A stretch of 58,777 nucleotides of DNA, taken from assembly GCA_964510525.1 (NCBI GenBank), contig CAZECE010000089.1, positions 1 through 58,777 on the forward strand, read 5' to 3'. The notes beneath the pieces were generated by a model. The model was not told the DNA's origin, did not search any database, and was given only the letters and a program-made list of their open reading frames with translations. Positions 26,672 through 35,627 of this stretch are shown here, in pieces. The stretch is from CAZECE01 sp964510525. GTDB taxonomy: Bacteria > Pseudomonadota > Gammaproteobacteria > Pseudomonadales > JANQJO01. The position numbers and the translations under genes are program-made. Position 1 is the first letter of the stretch. Every line of letters begins with the position of its first letter.

Positions 26672-27851
26672 GGTGCTTGCCCAAAAACGGATTACCTGTT
26701 GTTAGGAGTGCAACTGAGAGATTTTTTTTCGGATCGGCCCAAACTAAATTATTAGTAAAACCCAAATGCCCAAATGCGTATTTTGAATTAATCCCCCATG
26801 CCCCAACCGGGTTACGACCAAAAATAAAGCCTCCATTAAAATTCACCGGAAACTTTAAGCGTCGATCAAACACCACCTTACCGCCCGGCATCAACATCGT
26901 TTCTACCATAGCAGGCTTTAAGATCTGCTTGCCTTCGTAAGCGCCATAATCCATTAACATCTGAAAAAACAAACTGACATCGTAAGCGGTCGATATAAAA
27001 TTTGCCGAAGGGATCACCGAATCCAAAAAAGATTCACTGTTGGACAAACTCATGATTTGATCCAACGTCCCCCCCACCATATCGCGCATGATTTTTTCCG
27101 AGAAAAAACCAAAATAGCTGCCTGTCGCATAATTTAATGCAAACCGTTCACGTAATTCAGCCGACAAGCCATAATTGAAAACATTCAATCCCATGGGTTC
27201 CCGAAACAAGGTATCGACCAACTCCCGCAGCGTCTTTCCCGTCTGCCGCTCAAGCAAAGCACCCAAAATATAACCGCCTGTCACGGCATGATAACCCTGA
27301 CGATTGTCGCGCCATTCTGGAGATACTTGAGCTAAAATTTTCAGTGCACGCGCAGGATCAAATAACGCATCGATATCCGAGTCTTCAGGAAAAGCAGGAA
27401 TACCAGCCCGATGCTCTAACAGCTGCATCGCGGTGATATGTCCGGTTGGCGCTCCTTTAAAGTCTGGCAAGTAATAGCCAATTTCTTGATCAAGATCCAG
27501 CTCCCCCTCACCCGCTAACCAGTGGATCAACACTGCCGTTATACACTTAGAGGCCGAAAACAAACAAACGGGCGTTTCCAGAGTCATCGGAGGCTTCTCA
27601 TCGTGGCCTTCATCGTCAGGCCCGTTGCCTTTTTGATGACCCAAAACGCGATGAAATAACAATTGGTTATTTTTACGAATCGCGACCGCCATGGCCGGAT
27701 AAACGCCAGTACGGTACATGTCTTCAATTTCGAGCCAGACTTTTAACACTTTTCGTGAATCCAACCCCAGCGCATCGGGAGACACCTCATTTGGATCCAC
27801 ACGTAAGACTTGATGAACGGATTCGGGTAACTCGATGGTTTTAGACTTATA
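26628..27851 (-). CDS. Beta-lactamase-fold serine hydrolase (EstB-like)
   Basis: This protein has the class C beta-lactamase/esterase fold. The SxxK motif is SASK in CLFSASKCITAVL, followed by AMQLLEHRAGIPAF. The middle motif region reads YHAVTGGYILGALLE instead of YxN, and the C-terminal strand is FGHLGFTNNLVWADPKKN, with HLG in place of KTG as in esterases. It is probably a cytoplasmic esterase or lipase with unknown substrate, since no signal peptide is seen. The GTG at 27851 has GGGAG 8 bases upstream and is preferred to a TTG at 27884. Confidence 0.87.
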   Translation of the reverse strand, partial: YKSKTIELPESVHQVLRVDPNEVSPDALGLDSRKVLKVWLEIEDMYRTGVYPAMAVAIRKNNQLLFHRVLGHQKGNGPDDEGHDEKPPMTLETPVCLFSASKCITAVLIHWLAGEGELDLDQEIGYYLPDFKGAPTGHITAMQLLEHRAGIPAFPEDSDIDALFDPARALKILAQVSPEWRDNRQGYHAVTGGYILGALLERQTGKTLRELVDTLFREPMGLNVFNYGLSAELRERFALNYATGSYFGFFSEKIMRDMVGGTLDQIMSLSNSESFLDSVIPSANFISTAYDVSLFFQMLMDYGAYEGKQILKPAMVETMLMPGGKVVFDRRLKFPVNFNGGFIFGRNPVGAWGINSKYAFGHLGFTNNLVWADPKKNLSVALLTTGNPFLGKHLKHLLKWMYHVSTL

Positions 27852-27965
27852 CACTCTGATGGCTCCCTGAATGATCCCGCGCAAAACTCAATCAAGTGAT
27901 GGTACACGAAAATCCATTTGAAAGAAAAAAACCGAACGCGATCAACTGGTTCATCATCTAAGAAC

Positions 27966-28009
27966 CGAGATGGAATCGAGATAGGGTCGAGATAGAACAG
28001 AGATCAAGG
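27966..28009. repeat. Four phased 11-bp repeats before the ABC1-kinase gene
   Basis: CGAGATGGAAT, CGAGATAGGGT, CGAGATAGAAC and AGAGATCAAGG lie in tandem at 27966, 27977, 27988 and 27999. The spacing equals about one helical turn, and the last copy ends in AAGG of the ribosome site for the gene at 28018. This could be a stacked operator or a slippage product. Confidence 0.75.
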
Positions 28010-28017
28010 ATCATGGT

Positions 28018-29469
28018 ATGATTCAGCCAATTTCTGCCCACTCTGTTCAAGAAAAACCCAAGATGACGAGCACAGCCCCTAAGACATCACCAAACAACGG
28101 CACAATACCGGACAAAGAGCCTAGCCCTAATCAAGAGCCTAGTCCTAATCAAGAACCTAGCCCCACAAAAACCACCAAAGGGTATACGTTATCTCAGGGC
28201 GTTAAAGGTGCGTTCAGACTGATTGAAACCGGGCGCATTCTTTCTTCAACGGCTTTTAACTGGCTTTTAGGTGACCGTCCCCCACCCCCGCAACTGTTGC
28301 GTGAGACCTTTGAAAAGCTTGGGACCACCTACATCAAACTGGGTCAGTTCATTGCCAGCTCACCCTCTATTTTTCCTGAGGCCTATGTTGAAGAGTTTCA
28401 ACACTGCTTGGACAACACGCCACCGATTCCGTTCAGCACCATCGAGAATACCCTCAACAACAGTTTAACCCAACCCATTGATCGACTGTTTCAACACATC
28501 GACCCACAACCCTTAGCATCTGCCTCCATCGCGCAAGTCCATGCGGCTGTCTTGGTTGATGGCACGGACGTGGTGATTAAAATTCAAAAACCCGGCATTC
28601 GAGATCGCATTTTAACGGATCTAAACTTCCTTTATGCGGGCGCCCGTATTCTAGAGTGGCTGGCACCCAATCTGTCGATGGCTTCGATATCGGACATCAT
28701 CGACGAAATTCAACACAGCATGTTATTGGAGTGCGATTTTTTCCAAGAAGCCCAAAACATTGAGGACTTCACCACCTTTGTACATCACAATAAACTCGAA
28801 GGCGTGATCGCCCCCAAAGTCTATACCATGATGTCCACGGACAAGGTACTGACCATGGAGCGCCTGTACGGTGTTCCGTTCACTGATCTAGAAGCCATTA
28901 AAGAAAAAACCGACACCCCACAAACCTGTTTGGTCACAGCCATGAATGCCTGGGTGATGTGTTTGATGCAAGGTCACCCGTTTCATGCTGACGTACATGC
29001 CGGTAATTTATTGGTACTAGACAAAGGTGTCGTGGCCTTTATCGATTTTGGCATCGTCAGCCGCATTCGACCGGAAGTTTGGCAGTCAGTAGCGAGCTTT
29101 ATTCAAGCTATTTATATAGATGATTTTCAAACCATGGCCAAAGCCATGATCACCATTGGCATAACCAAGGCGTCTGTCGATGAAAATGAACTGGCCAAGG
29201 CGATTGAAAAACTCTATACCAGCTTTGATGACCTTAAACCCGAAGAAACCGCTACTACGCAACAGGACAATCAGATCAATCAACTGATGTTGCAACTGGT
29301 CAGTGTCGGCAAAGAACAAGGCATCCATTTTCCAAGAGAGTTTGCGTTGCTGTTAAAACAAATTTTATATTTCGATCGGTATTTGCAACTGCTGGCTCCA
29401 GACATGGATATCCTCTCACAGGCCGATTTGGAGATGTTTAACCACATAAATTTAAACTTGCAGCACTAA
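28018..29469 (+). CDS. ABC1/UbiB-family atypical kinase-like protein
   Basis: The ABC1/ADCK signatures are present: the KxGQ motif in YIKLGQFIASSPSIFP, PLASASIAQVHAA in place of the glycine-rich loop, the Lys strand VVIKIQKPGIRDRI, the catalytic-loop HADVHAGNLLV and the metal-binding FIDFGIVSRI. It lacks the two C-terminal membrane helices of canonical UbiB, so a ubiquinone role is possible but not assured. The N-terminal 55 residues are disordered and contain tandem EPSPNQ units. AAGG lies 7 bases upstream of the ATG. Confidence 0.87.
   Translation: MIQPISAHSVQEKPKMTSTAPKTSPNNGTIPDKEPSPNQEPSPNQEPSPTKTTKGYTLSQGVKGAFRLIETGRILSSTAFNWLLGDRPPPPQLLRETFEKLGTTYIKLGQFIASSPSIFPEAYVEEFQHCLDNTPPIPFSTIENTLNNSLTQPIDRLFQHIDPQPLASASIAQVHAAVLVDGTDVVIKIQKPGIRDRILTDLNFLYAGARILEWLAPNLSMASISDIIDEIQHSMLLECDFFQEAQNIEDFTTFVHHNKLEGVIAPKVYTMMSTDKVLTMERLYGVPFTDLEAIKEKTDTPQTCLVTAMNAWVMCLMQGHPFHADVHAGNLLVLDKGVVAFIDFGIVSRIRPEVWQSVASFIQAIYIDDFQTMAKAMITIGITKASVDENELAKAIEKLYTSFDDLKPEETATTQQDNQINQLMLQLVSVGKEQGIHFPREFALLLKQILYFDRYLQLLAPDMDILSQADLEMFNHINLNLQH
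28117..28164. repeat. 18-bp coding repeat (EPSPNQ)
   Basis: Two full 18-bp units (28117-28134 and 28135-28152) and a 12-bp partial (28153-28164) encode EPSPNQ-EPSPNQ-EPSP near the N-terminus of the ABC1-family protein. The unit length keeps the frame. Confidence 0.9.
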
Positions 29470-29509
29470 CACCAAACCCCAAAAACACGTTAAAAAAAAT
29501 AATAATATT

Positions 29510-30187
29510 ATGCCTCTTTCAAATACGCACACGCCCCGTCAGCTTCAACTGAGCTCACAGGCAGACTTTTCGAATGCCCCCACTGCAGGCCAGCTGAATT
29601 TAGATGTCTGCAGAAACATTTGCCTCCTTTTAAAAAAGCGTGACATAGAGAATGTCTGTCGTAGTAACTTAGCTCACCCAAACATGAAGCAAGCGGCTCA
29701 TGAACGACTTCTAGTACACCTTTCCAAATTACCCGATCAGCAAATAAACCCTTGGGACAAGCTGGCCTCCAATAGACATGCGCCAGAAAAGACTCGGGCG
29801 CTCGCAAACCTAAAATTACGCAAACTCATTCTCACCATGGGCCTGCACGAATCAAACAAACTTCAAGACTTCGCTTCTTTTAATGCGCACTATTACAAGA
29901 GAACACGCCGGCTGGCCAACCAACAACTCCAAACATTGATCACTGACATCAAAACACCGGAAGCATGCGATCGACTCGTTACCATCGCCACCAACCCCAA
30001 CCTCACCAGCCAAACACGCCAAGTTGCAAACACGCAATTACTCAAGCAAATCTCAACAATGGGCATTGCGGAAGCGCTCTTTTTACATGCACTGATCAGC
30101 ATTCCCTGCCTTCCACAACCAACACTCTCCGCTGCACTCGATAAAGTCAACGCACTGAGTAACACCATAAATAAAAGCAATATCTAA
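29510..30187 (+). CDS. Hypothetical helical protein with F-box-like N-terminus
   Basis: A 225-residue, all-helical, basic protein that is not a known bacterial family to me. After a Ser/Thr/Gln-rich start, residues about 28-55 (LNLDVCRNICLLLKKRDIEN) follow the F-box spacing L-x-x-D-V-x-x-x-I-x-x-x-L-x-x-x-D-I, with VCRSN next, where eukaryotic F-boxes have a VC-x-x-W-like end. The rest shows repeating helical units of about 35-40 residues (RALANLKLRKLILTMG, RRLANQQLQTLITDI, RQVANTQLLKQISTMG), so a helical-repeat fold is likely. The F-box resemblance is by eye only. It lies just upstream of another unknown gene on the same strand. Confidence 0.55.
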   Translation: MPLSNTHTPRQLQLSSQADFSNAPTAGQLNLDVCRNICLLLKKRDIENVCRSNLAHPNMKQAAHERLLVHLSKLPDQQINPWDKLASNRHAPEKTRALANLKLRKLILTMGLHESNKLQDFASFNAHYYKRTRRLANQQLQTLITDIKTPEACDRLVTIATNPNLTSQTRQVANTQLLKQISTMGIAEALFLHALISIPCLPQPTLSAALDKVNALSNTINKSNI

Positions 30188-30218
30188 CATATAAAAACCA
30201 ACATCCAGAGTGACTCAC

Positions 30219-31748
30219 ATGATAAACACCTCTTTCCATCGCATTTCCGCTCATTATTTAAGAAACAAAGCACCGGTAATAAACCAATCACACCTCACTT
30301 ATTGCCGTTACAGTACGAACGCGGTAAAGCAGCTGATCAAAACATTGCCCTTTAACCCCCAGGAATACACTTTAAAACACAGGATTGCACAGCTCAGCAC
30401 AAGCAAATTGCTTAGCATCGGCTTGCCAACCTCCTCTACCAAAACAACTCAGGCAACCGCATCCCCCTTCTCCAGCAGCCCCCACTTATACCATCAACCT
30501 TTTCCGAGCCTTTTAAAATGGGACACGGACGAAATCGCCCATTTAATTGATCGCTATGACCCTTGCTATCAGTCAACCTTAGCGACCAGCAGCAAGGTGC
30601 GTAATGAACTTAACCAGGTGGTCTTGGAATATATTGATAAAGAGTTACTCAACTCGTTTCAAATGGTGTCTCGCATCTTAAAAAAATCAGCCCCCCAATC
30701 TCACCAACTCATTGCCGCCACAAGAATGTTGCATCTTCTGCAGGGTACCTCCAACCAAATCAACACCGCGCTTAATAGCAATACGGTCGAATACACAGTG
30801 CCTCAAACCGGTATTTTGGTGACAAGTTTTGATGGAGACTTCCACCATCAACTGCAAGCATTGCATCATACCTTGCACGCCCTTCTGATTGGTGTGCCTG
30901 TCACAGTTTTCATCAAAGAAGGCATTGACAGTCCAATCCCCTCGGAACTGCGGCATTTAAATCTCTACCTTAACGAAGCTGATTTAGGCTCCTTTTTGAA
31001 ATTGGTGCAAGTGCGCGATCAAGACACCACGCTGATCCAGATCAAGTTGAGCCATCTACCGACAAGCTGGGCATTCGAATCCACCATCACACCTTCTTTT
31101 GGGTTTCGCGGTGAACGTTACTGGACACCGAGCGAAAAAACCTTAAAAACTCTGAGCAAGCACCCGAAAAGTTTTGGAGTTAAAGCGCTAGATCACTGCT
31201 TCAGGCTATCAAAAGTAGAAAGGGGGTATTTGAACACCCTTCAATTAGGGTTAAGTAAAACCATCAGCCCCAAAGTGCTAAAGTTAGCCAATAACACTTA
31301 CGGCGCAATGGGATACGCCCTCAAACACCCTTATGAAACCAAAAAGGTGTTATACATTTCACAACAAACAACTAAGATCTCGTCGGCCGATATTGCGGCC
31401 TACCTGTTATTGATTCTTGACACCAACCTGAAGCATCAGGTTAGCGAGGTCTGGCTCACCAAGGAGATGAAACACTACCGAGGTGCGATCAAACAATTCG
31501 CAAAAAAATGCAACCTCGACTTAACTGTGATCCAAACCGATCGACTTTCCTATCACGATCAAAACAAAATTATCCACGTAGAACCCGCTCATCACTTTCC
31601 GCAACGACCGGAACTAAAATGCGCTCCAGAAGAACTCATTTCAAGGATCGCAGTTCCCGTCGACCTAACCCCAATACACAACCCAACAGAACCCAACGCA
31701 TTCGCCACCTTTCCCTGGCTGCAATATGAGCCAAGATTAAAAGAGTGA
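30219..31748 (+). CDS. Hypothetical protein, possible degenerate aldehyde-dehydrogenase-like fold
   Basis: A 509-residue unknown. The segment VPQTGILVTSFDGDFHHQLQ followed by LLIGVPVTVFIKEG resembles the cofactor-binding region of aldehyde dehydrogenases (PxGVV-x-x-x-x-W-N-x-P, later AGN-x-V-x-x-K). Length is also similar, but the Asn, catalytic Glu and Cys motifs are not found, so it would be inactive if related. The first 48 residues from the ATG at 30219 contain no Asp or Glu, many Arg/His/Lys, and a CRYSTN stretch typical of mitochondrial presequence cleavage sites. A GTG at 30210 is an alternative start. It forms a pair with the gene at 29510. Confidence 0.55.
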   Translation: MINTSFHRISAHYLRNKAPVINQSHLTYCRYSTNAVKQLIKTLPFNPQEYTLKHRIAQLSTSKLLSIGLPTSSTKTTQATASPFSSSPHLYHQPFPSLLKWDTDEIAHLIDRYDPCYQSTLATSSKVRNELNQVVLEYIDKELLNSFQMVSRILKKSAPQSHQLIAATRMLHLLQGTSNQINTALNSNTVEYTVPQTGILVTSFDGDFHHQLQALHHTLHALLIGVPVTVFIKEGIDSPIPSELRHLNLYLNEADLGSFLKLVQVRDQDTTLIQIKLSHLPTSWAFESTITPSFGFRGERYWTPSEKTLKTLSKHPKSFGVKALDHCFRLSKVERGYLNTLQLGLSKTISPKVLKLANNTYGAMGYALKHPYETKKVLYISQQTTKISSADIAAYLLLILDTNLKHQVSEVWLTKEMKHYRGAIKQFAKKCNLDLTVIQTDRLSYHDQNKIIHVEPAHHFPQRPELKCAPEELISRIAVPVDLTPIHNPTEPNAFATFPWLQYEPRLKE

Positions 31749-31848
31749 TGGTTTATTTCCCGCCACACTCTCACCTAAAAATTTCCGTGACTGCACCCTA
31801 GTGAATTGAGAAAATGGTCGAATATTTTATGTTTATGCGATTTTTTTA

Positions 31849-34191
31849 TTGAGATTTCTGGTGACGTTTCTGAACCCCACTGTTTGTTCTTTTTTTAAAC
31901 CAACATATCTCAGCCCATCTTGGATTTGGCTCCTTGCCGCTCTCCTGGCTTTCATAGGGGGGCCTTGCCTCGCCGGAGACACACTCTCAGCCAAAACAAG
32001 CAATCCAGACACACTCACCGCTTACGCCAACTCTTACCGATTTTCAGTTGACCAACAAGCCCACCTCACAGGCAATGTGACGCTGCACTATCAAGAATTT
32101 ACGATCGAAAGCGATGAAGCCCACCTGGACAACAACGCTCAAACCGCTCAATTTAATGGCAACATTCAACTGATGTCGCCGGCCATGGGCGTTTCTGGCG
32201 ATACCGCCGAAGTGAACCTGAAAAACAACGATTACAACCTATTTCCTGCTGACTTTTGGTTTACTGACAGCCCCGGGAACGGCCATGCTGACCAACTTCA
32301 CTTGCTCCAAGGGGAGAAAATCGAGCTCAAAAATGGCACCTACACCACCTGTGACCCCAGCAACCCTGAATGGTCTGTCGCCGGCCATAGAATTCAGCTA
32401 GACCCAGAAAGTGGCTGGGGTGAAGCCACGCATATGCGACTGAACGTTCAAGAAGTACCCGTTGCCTATTTTCCTTATTTTCGCTTCCCGATCGATGACC
32501 GGCGTCAAAGCGGCCTCCTCTACCCAGCTATCAATAATCTGGCTGAGCCAGATATTGGCTTACCGATTTACTGGAACATCGCTCCCAATTTTGACTGGAC
32601 GTTTACGCCACGGCAAATTGGAGGGCGTGGCACCATGATCGAAAACGAATGGCGCTATCTCACAGAACCGGCCCCCAACCATCGACAACGCGGCCAAGTG
32701 TTCATTGGTCACCTCTCAACCGACAATGGTTTCGATAACCTCAACCGAACCCAATTTCAATGGCAGCATGAAGGAACTTGGACTCAAGCCAAGCACAGCG
32801 TCCAAGCCCAGGTGCGTTACAACTACCTTTCAGACAATAACTACCTGGATGATTTTGGTAACAGCTTACTGGATACCACTCAAACCTTTGTTCCTAGAGA
32901 AGCCGCCTTAACTTGGCAGAACAGCCAACAACAAGCCAGCTTACGCCTTGAACGACTTCAAACACTGGATGAAAGCATCGCTACCACAAATTTGCCTTAC
33001 CGTCGTTTACCCGAACTGAATTGGCAACACTTTGGCCTCAATCTTGGCCCCATCGTTTGGAGCAATCAATTAAACTACGTTTACTTTGAGCAACCCGATG
33101 CCACATTGACCCCCTATGGCCACCGAGTTCATTGGTTATCGGACGTCAGCTTACCGAAATACGCACTGTGGGGATTCTTCAACCCAACAATCAGGCTGCA
33201 ACAAACCGAATACCGCCTCCCTAACCCGCCCGACGACCAAGAAAATCAAAGCCGCACCATTGGTACCTTTATCTTAGACAGTGGTCTCTTTTTTGAACGT
33301 GAATTTTCCACCCCCAATAAGGACTGGTTGCAAACACTGGAACCCCGCTTGTATCACACCTACACCCCATACCGAGCACAACAAAACCTCCCCAATTTTG
33401 ATGCCAGCAGCCTGACCTTCGGCTGGGAACAGCTGTTTCGCCCCAACCGTTTCAGTGGCTTTGATCGCATTGGCGATACACACCAAACCACCTTGGCCGT
33501 CACTCAGCGCTGGCTGAGCAGTAATACCACCAACACAACAAACACTCAAAGTTCAGACTCCAGCCCACAAACCCGATACGAACTCACTGCAGGTCAAATC
33601 ATTTACCACAAAGACCGAGAATTATCCCTAGATGCCAATACCCCCAATGACACCACACTCAGCCCACTGGTCTTAACCGGCACCGCCTTCCCAAAGCAAA
33701 ACTGGCGCGCTGAGAAAGCCTTAACCTGGAACAGCGAAACCAACCACCTCGACGAAGGTTATTTTGGCGTTGGCTTTCAAAAAGCCAATACCAACGCCAT
33801 CCCAACGCCAGCCCCTAGAGCCCAACCATTAATCAGCCCCCCCATGCTACTTAATCTGGGCTACCGCTATAACGCGCTCAGTGCCGTTAAACAGTCGGAC
33901 TTCTCCTTCGTGACGCCCTTAAATCAACGCTGGGCGCTGCTGGGCCGCTGGTTATTTGATCTGGATGCCCGACAAACGCTTGAGCAAATCAGCGGTTTTC
34001 GCTACGAAAGCTGCTGCTGGCGGACCAATTGGACCTACCATCGCCGCATTCGCACCCAAAACGACCTTGCCAGTAACAGTGAAAATCAATATCGCATCAT
34101 GATTGAGTTTGAACTCAAAGGGCTCGCCAGGGTCGGAAGTCAATTGCAAAACCTATTGCAAAACAGCATCCCGGGCTACGGGTTTGAATAA
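31849..34191 (+). CDS. lptD: LPS-assembly outer-membrane protein LptD
   Basis: LptD is the beta-barrel that, with LptE, inserts lipopolysaccharide into the outer leaflet. A hydrophobic export signal (IWLLAALLAFIGGPCLAGD) precedes the periplasmic jellyroll (about 45-200) and a barrel with DDRRQSGLLYPAINN and the C-terminal SCCWRTNWTYHRR. Mature cysteines are C168, C722 and C723; the fourth Cys, found near the mature N-terminus in E. coli, is missing. The start is uncertain: TTG at 31849 or GTG at 31861. An ATG at 31836 is out of frame by one base in a T7 run. It heads lptD-surA-pdxA-rsmA. Confidence 0.94.
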   Translation: MRFLVTFLNPTVCSFFKPTYLSPSWIWLLAALLAFIGGPCLAGDTLSAKTSNPDTLTAYANSYRFSVDQQAHLTGNVTLHYQEFTIESDEAHLDNNAQTAQFNGNIQLMSPAMGVSGDTAEVNLKNNDYNLFPADFWFTDSPGNGHADQLHLLQGEKIELKNGTYTTCDPSNPEWSVAGHRIQLDPESGWGEATHMRLNVQEVPVAYFPYFRFPIDDRRQSGLLYPAINNLAEPDIGLPIYWNIAPNFDWTFTPRQIGGRGTMIENEWRYLTEPAPNHRQRGQVFIGHLSTDNGFDNLNRTQFQWQHEGTWTQAKHSVQAQVRYNYLSDNNYLDDFGNSLLDTTQTFVPREAALTWQNSQQQASLRLERLQTLDESIATTNLPYRRLPELNWQHFGLNLGPIVWSNQLNYVYFEQPDATLTPYGHRVHWLSDVSLPKYALWGFFNPTIRLQQTEYRLPNPPDDQENQSRTIGTFILDSGLFFEREFSTPNKDWLQTLEPRLYHTYTPYRAQQNLPNFDASSLTFGWEQLFRPNRFSGFDRIGDTHQTTLAVTQRWLSSNTTNTTNTQSSDSSPQTRYELTAGQIIYHKDRELSLDANTPNDTTLSPLVLTGTAFPKQNWRAEKALTWNSETNHLDEGYFGVGFQKANTNAIPTPAPRAQPLISPPMLLNLGYRYNALSAVKQSDFSFVTPLNQRWALLGRWLFDLDARQTLEQISGFRYESCCWRTNWTYHRRIRTQNDLASNSENQYRIMIEFELKGLARVGSQLQNLLQNSIPGYGFE

Positions 34192-34251
34192 CTGGAATAA
34201 ACCCGCCAATGCCTTAAAATAAACCAATTCGATTAACCGCCTGGAAACACC

Positions 34252-35625
34252 ATGATCAAAAACACCCTCGCTGTCGTCTTGCTGAGCGCCCTACTGACCC
34301 CACTCAACCTGTTGGCCAAAAACACGCCCGTTTCTCCTACTCAAATCGCCAAAAGCAACAACACGGCTAAAAACACCGAAGGCGTATTGTTGGACTACAT
34401 CGTGGCCGTTGTTAACGACCAGATCATCTTAAACAGTGAACTCACCTCTCGAACCAAAAGCGTGCTGCAGCGCCTTTTGGACAATAACGCCAATCTAGAC
34501 CCCAATGCCCTCCCCGATACTCAGCAAATTCAACAACAAATACTCGAACGCATGATCATCGAAACCATTCAACTGGGCATGGGGAAAGAAATGGGGGTTC
34601 GCATCAGTGACAACGACCTCAATGACACCTTAAAAAACATCGCCAAAGACCAAAAGCTTTCTCTAGCGGACTTCCGGACCCAACTGATCGCCAGTGGTGA
34701 ATCCTACACAACCTTCCGAGAACAAATTCGCACCGAAATGATCCTCAACTTAGTACAGCGTAAATTTGTCGGTGCACGCATTCAAATTACCGAGCAAGAC
34801 ATCAAAAACTTTCTGGCCTCCGCTCAAGGCAAACAATTACTTTCTGCCGATTATCGGCTGTCTCATATTTTAATTGCCACCCCTCTGGATCCAAAACCGG
34901 ATGACATCCAACAAGCCAACAACAAAGCTAAAGAGATTGTCGCCTTACTCAAAGACAACCCTGAACACTTCCACAAACTGGCCGTGACCTTTTCAGCTGG
35001 ACGTAATGCCTTAAAAGGCGGCGACCTCGGCTGGCGGCCAGGCGGCCAGCTGCCTTCTTTATTTGCAGAGCACGCTGAAAACATGGTCATTGGCGACGTC
35101 GTCGGTCCGATCAAAAGCAGCAGTGGTTTTCACATCATTCGCCTGAATAACAAAAGAGGCGGCGCGCTTAAAATTGTCGATCAAACTAAGGCACAACACA
35201 TCCTAATTAAAAGTAACGCGCTTCGAAATGAAACCGCCAGTCGCAAACTCATTGATACGATTTACAAACGTTTAGTATCCGGCGGTGATTTTGATATGCT
35301 CGCCAAAACCTACTCAGACGACATCAGTAATGCCCGCAAAGGCGGTGATTTAGGCTGGGTCAGCCCAGGGAAAATGGTGCCCTCATTTGAAACTGAAATG
35401 AGCAACACGCCAGTGAACAGTTTCTCTGCCCCATTTCTGACCGAGTTTGGTTGGCATATTGTCAAAGTCAATGACCGACGCAACCAAGACTTATCCAATG
35501 AAAACCGCGACCAGCAAGCGCGGAATTTTATTTACCGACGCAAGTTTGATGAAGAGCTGCAACTCTGGCTGCAAGAAATTCGTCAAGAAGCCTACGTCGA
35601 CATTCGTCAAAACATCTCAGGCTGA
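34252..35625 (+). CDS. surA: Periplasmic chaperone and peptidyl-prolyl isomerase SurA
   Basis: SurA escorts outer-membrane proteins, LptD among them, through the periplasm. A signal peptide (TLAVVLLSALLTPLNLLA) leads into the N-terminal chaperone domain DYIVAVVNDQIILNSEL. Two parvulin domains follow, marked by GGDLGWRPGGQLPSLF and GGDLGWVSPGKMVPSFE, and a C-terminal helix. The length (457 residues) is slightly above the E. coli form. Its stop is 2 bp from the pdxA start. Confidence 0.96.
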   Translation: MIKNTLAVVLLSALLTPLNLLAKNTPVSPTQIAKSNNTAKNTEGVLLDYIVAVVNDQIILNSELTSRTKSVLQRLLDNNANLDPNALPDTQQIQQQILERMIIETIQLGMGKEMGVRISDNDLNDTLKNIAKDQKLSLADFRTQLIASGESYTTFREQIRTEMILNLVQRKFVGARIQITEQDIKNFLASAQGKQLLSADYRLSHILIATPLDPKPDDIQQANNKAKEIVALLKDNPEHFHKLAVTFSAGRNALKGGDLGWRPGGQLPSLFAEHAENMVIGDVVGPIKSSSGFHIIRLNNKRGGALKIVDQTKAQHILIKSNALRNETASRKLIDTIYKRLVSGGDFDMLAKTYSDDISNARKGGDLGWVSPGKMVPSFETEMSNTPVNSFSAPFLTEFGWHIVKVNDRRNQDLSNENRDQQARNFIYRRKFDEELQLWLQEIRQEAYVDIRQNISG

Positions 35626-35627
35626 AC

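Noticed and set aside
31836..31855. ATG that might start lptD through a T7 run
   Set aside because: It is one base out of frame and stops after five codons; a sequencing error could be involved but cannot be shown.
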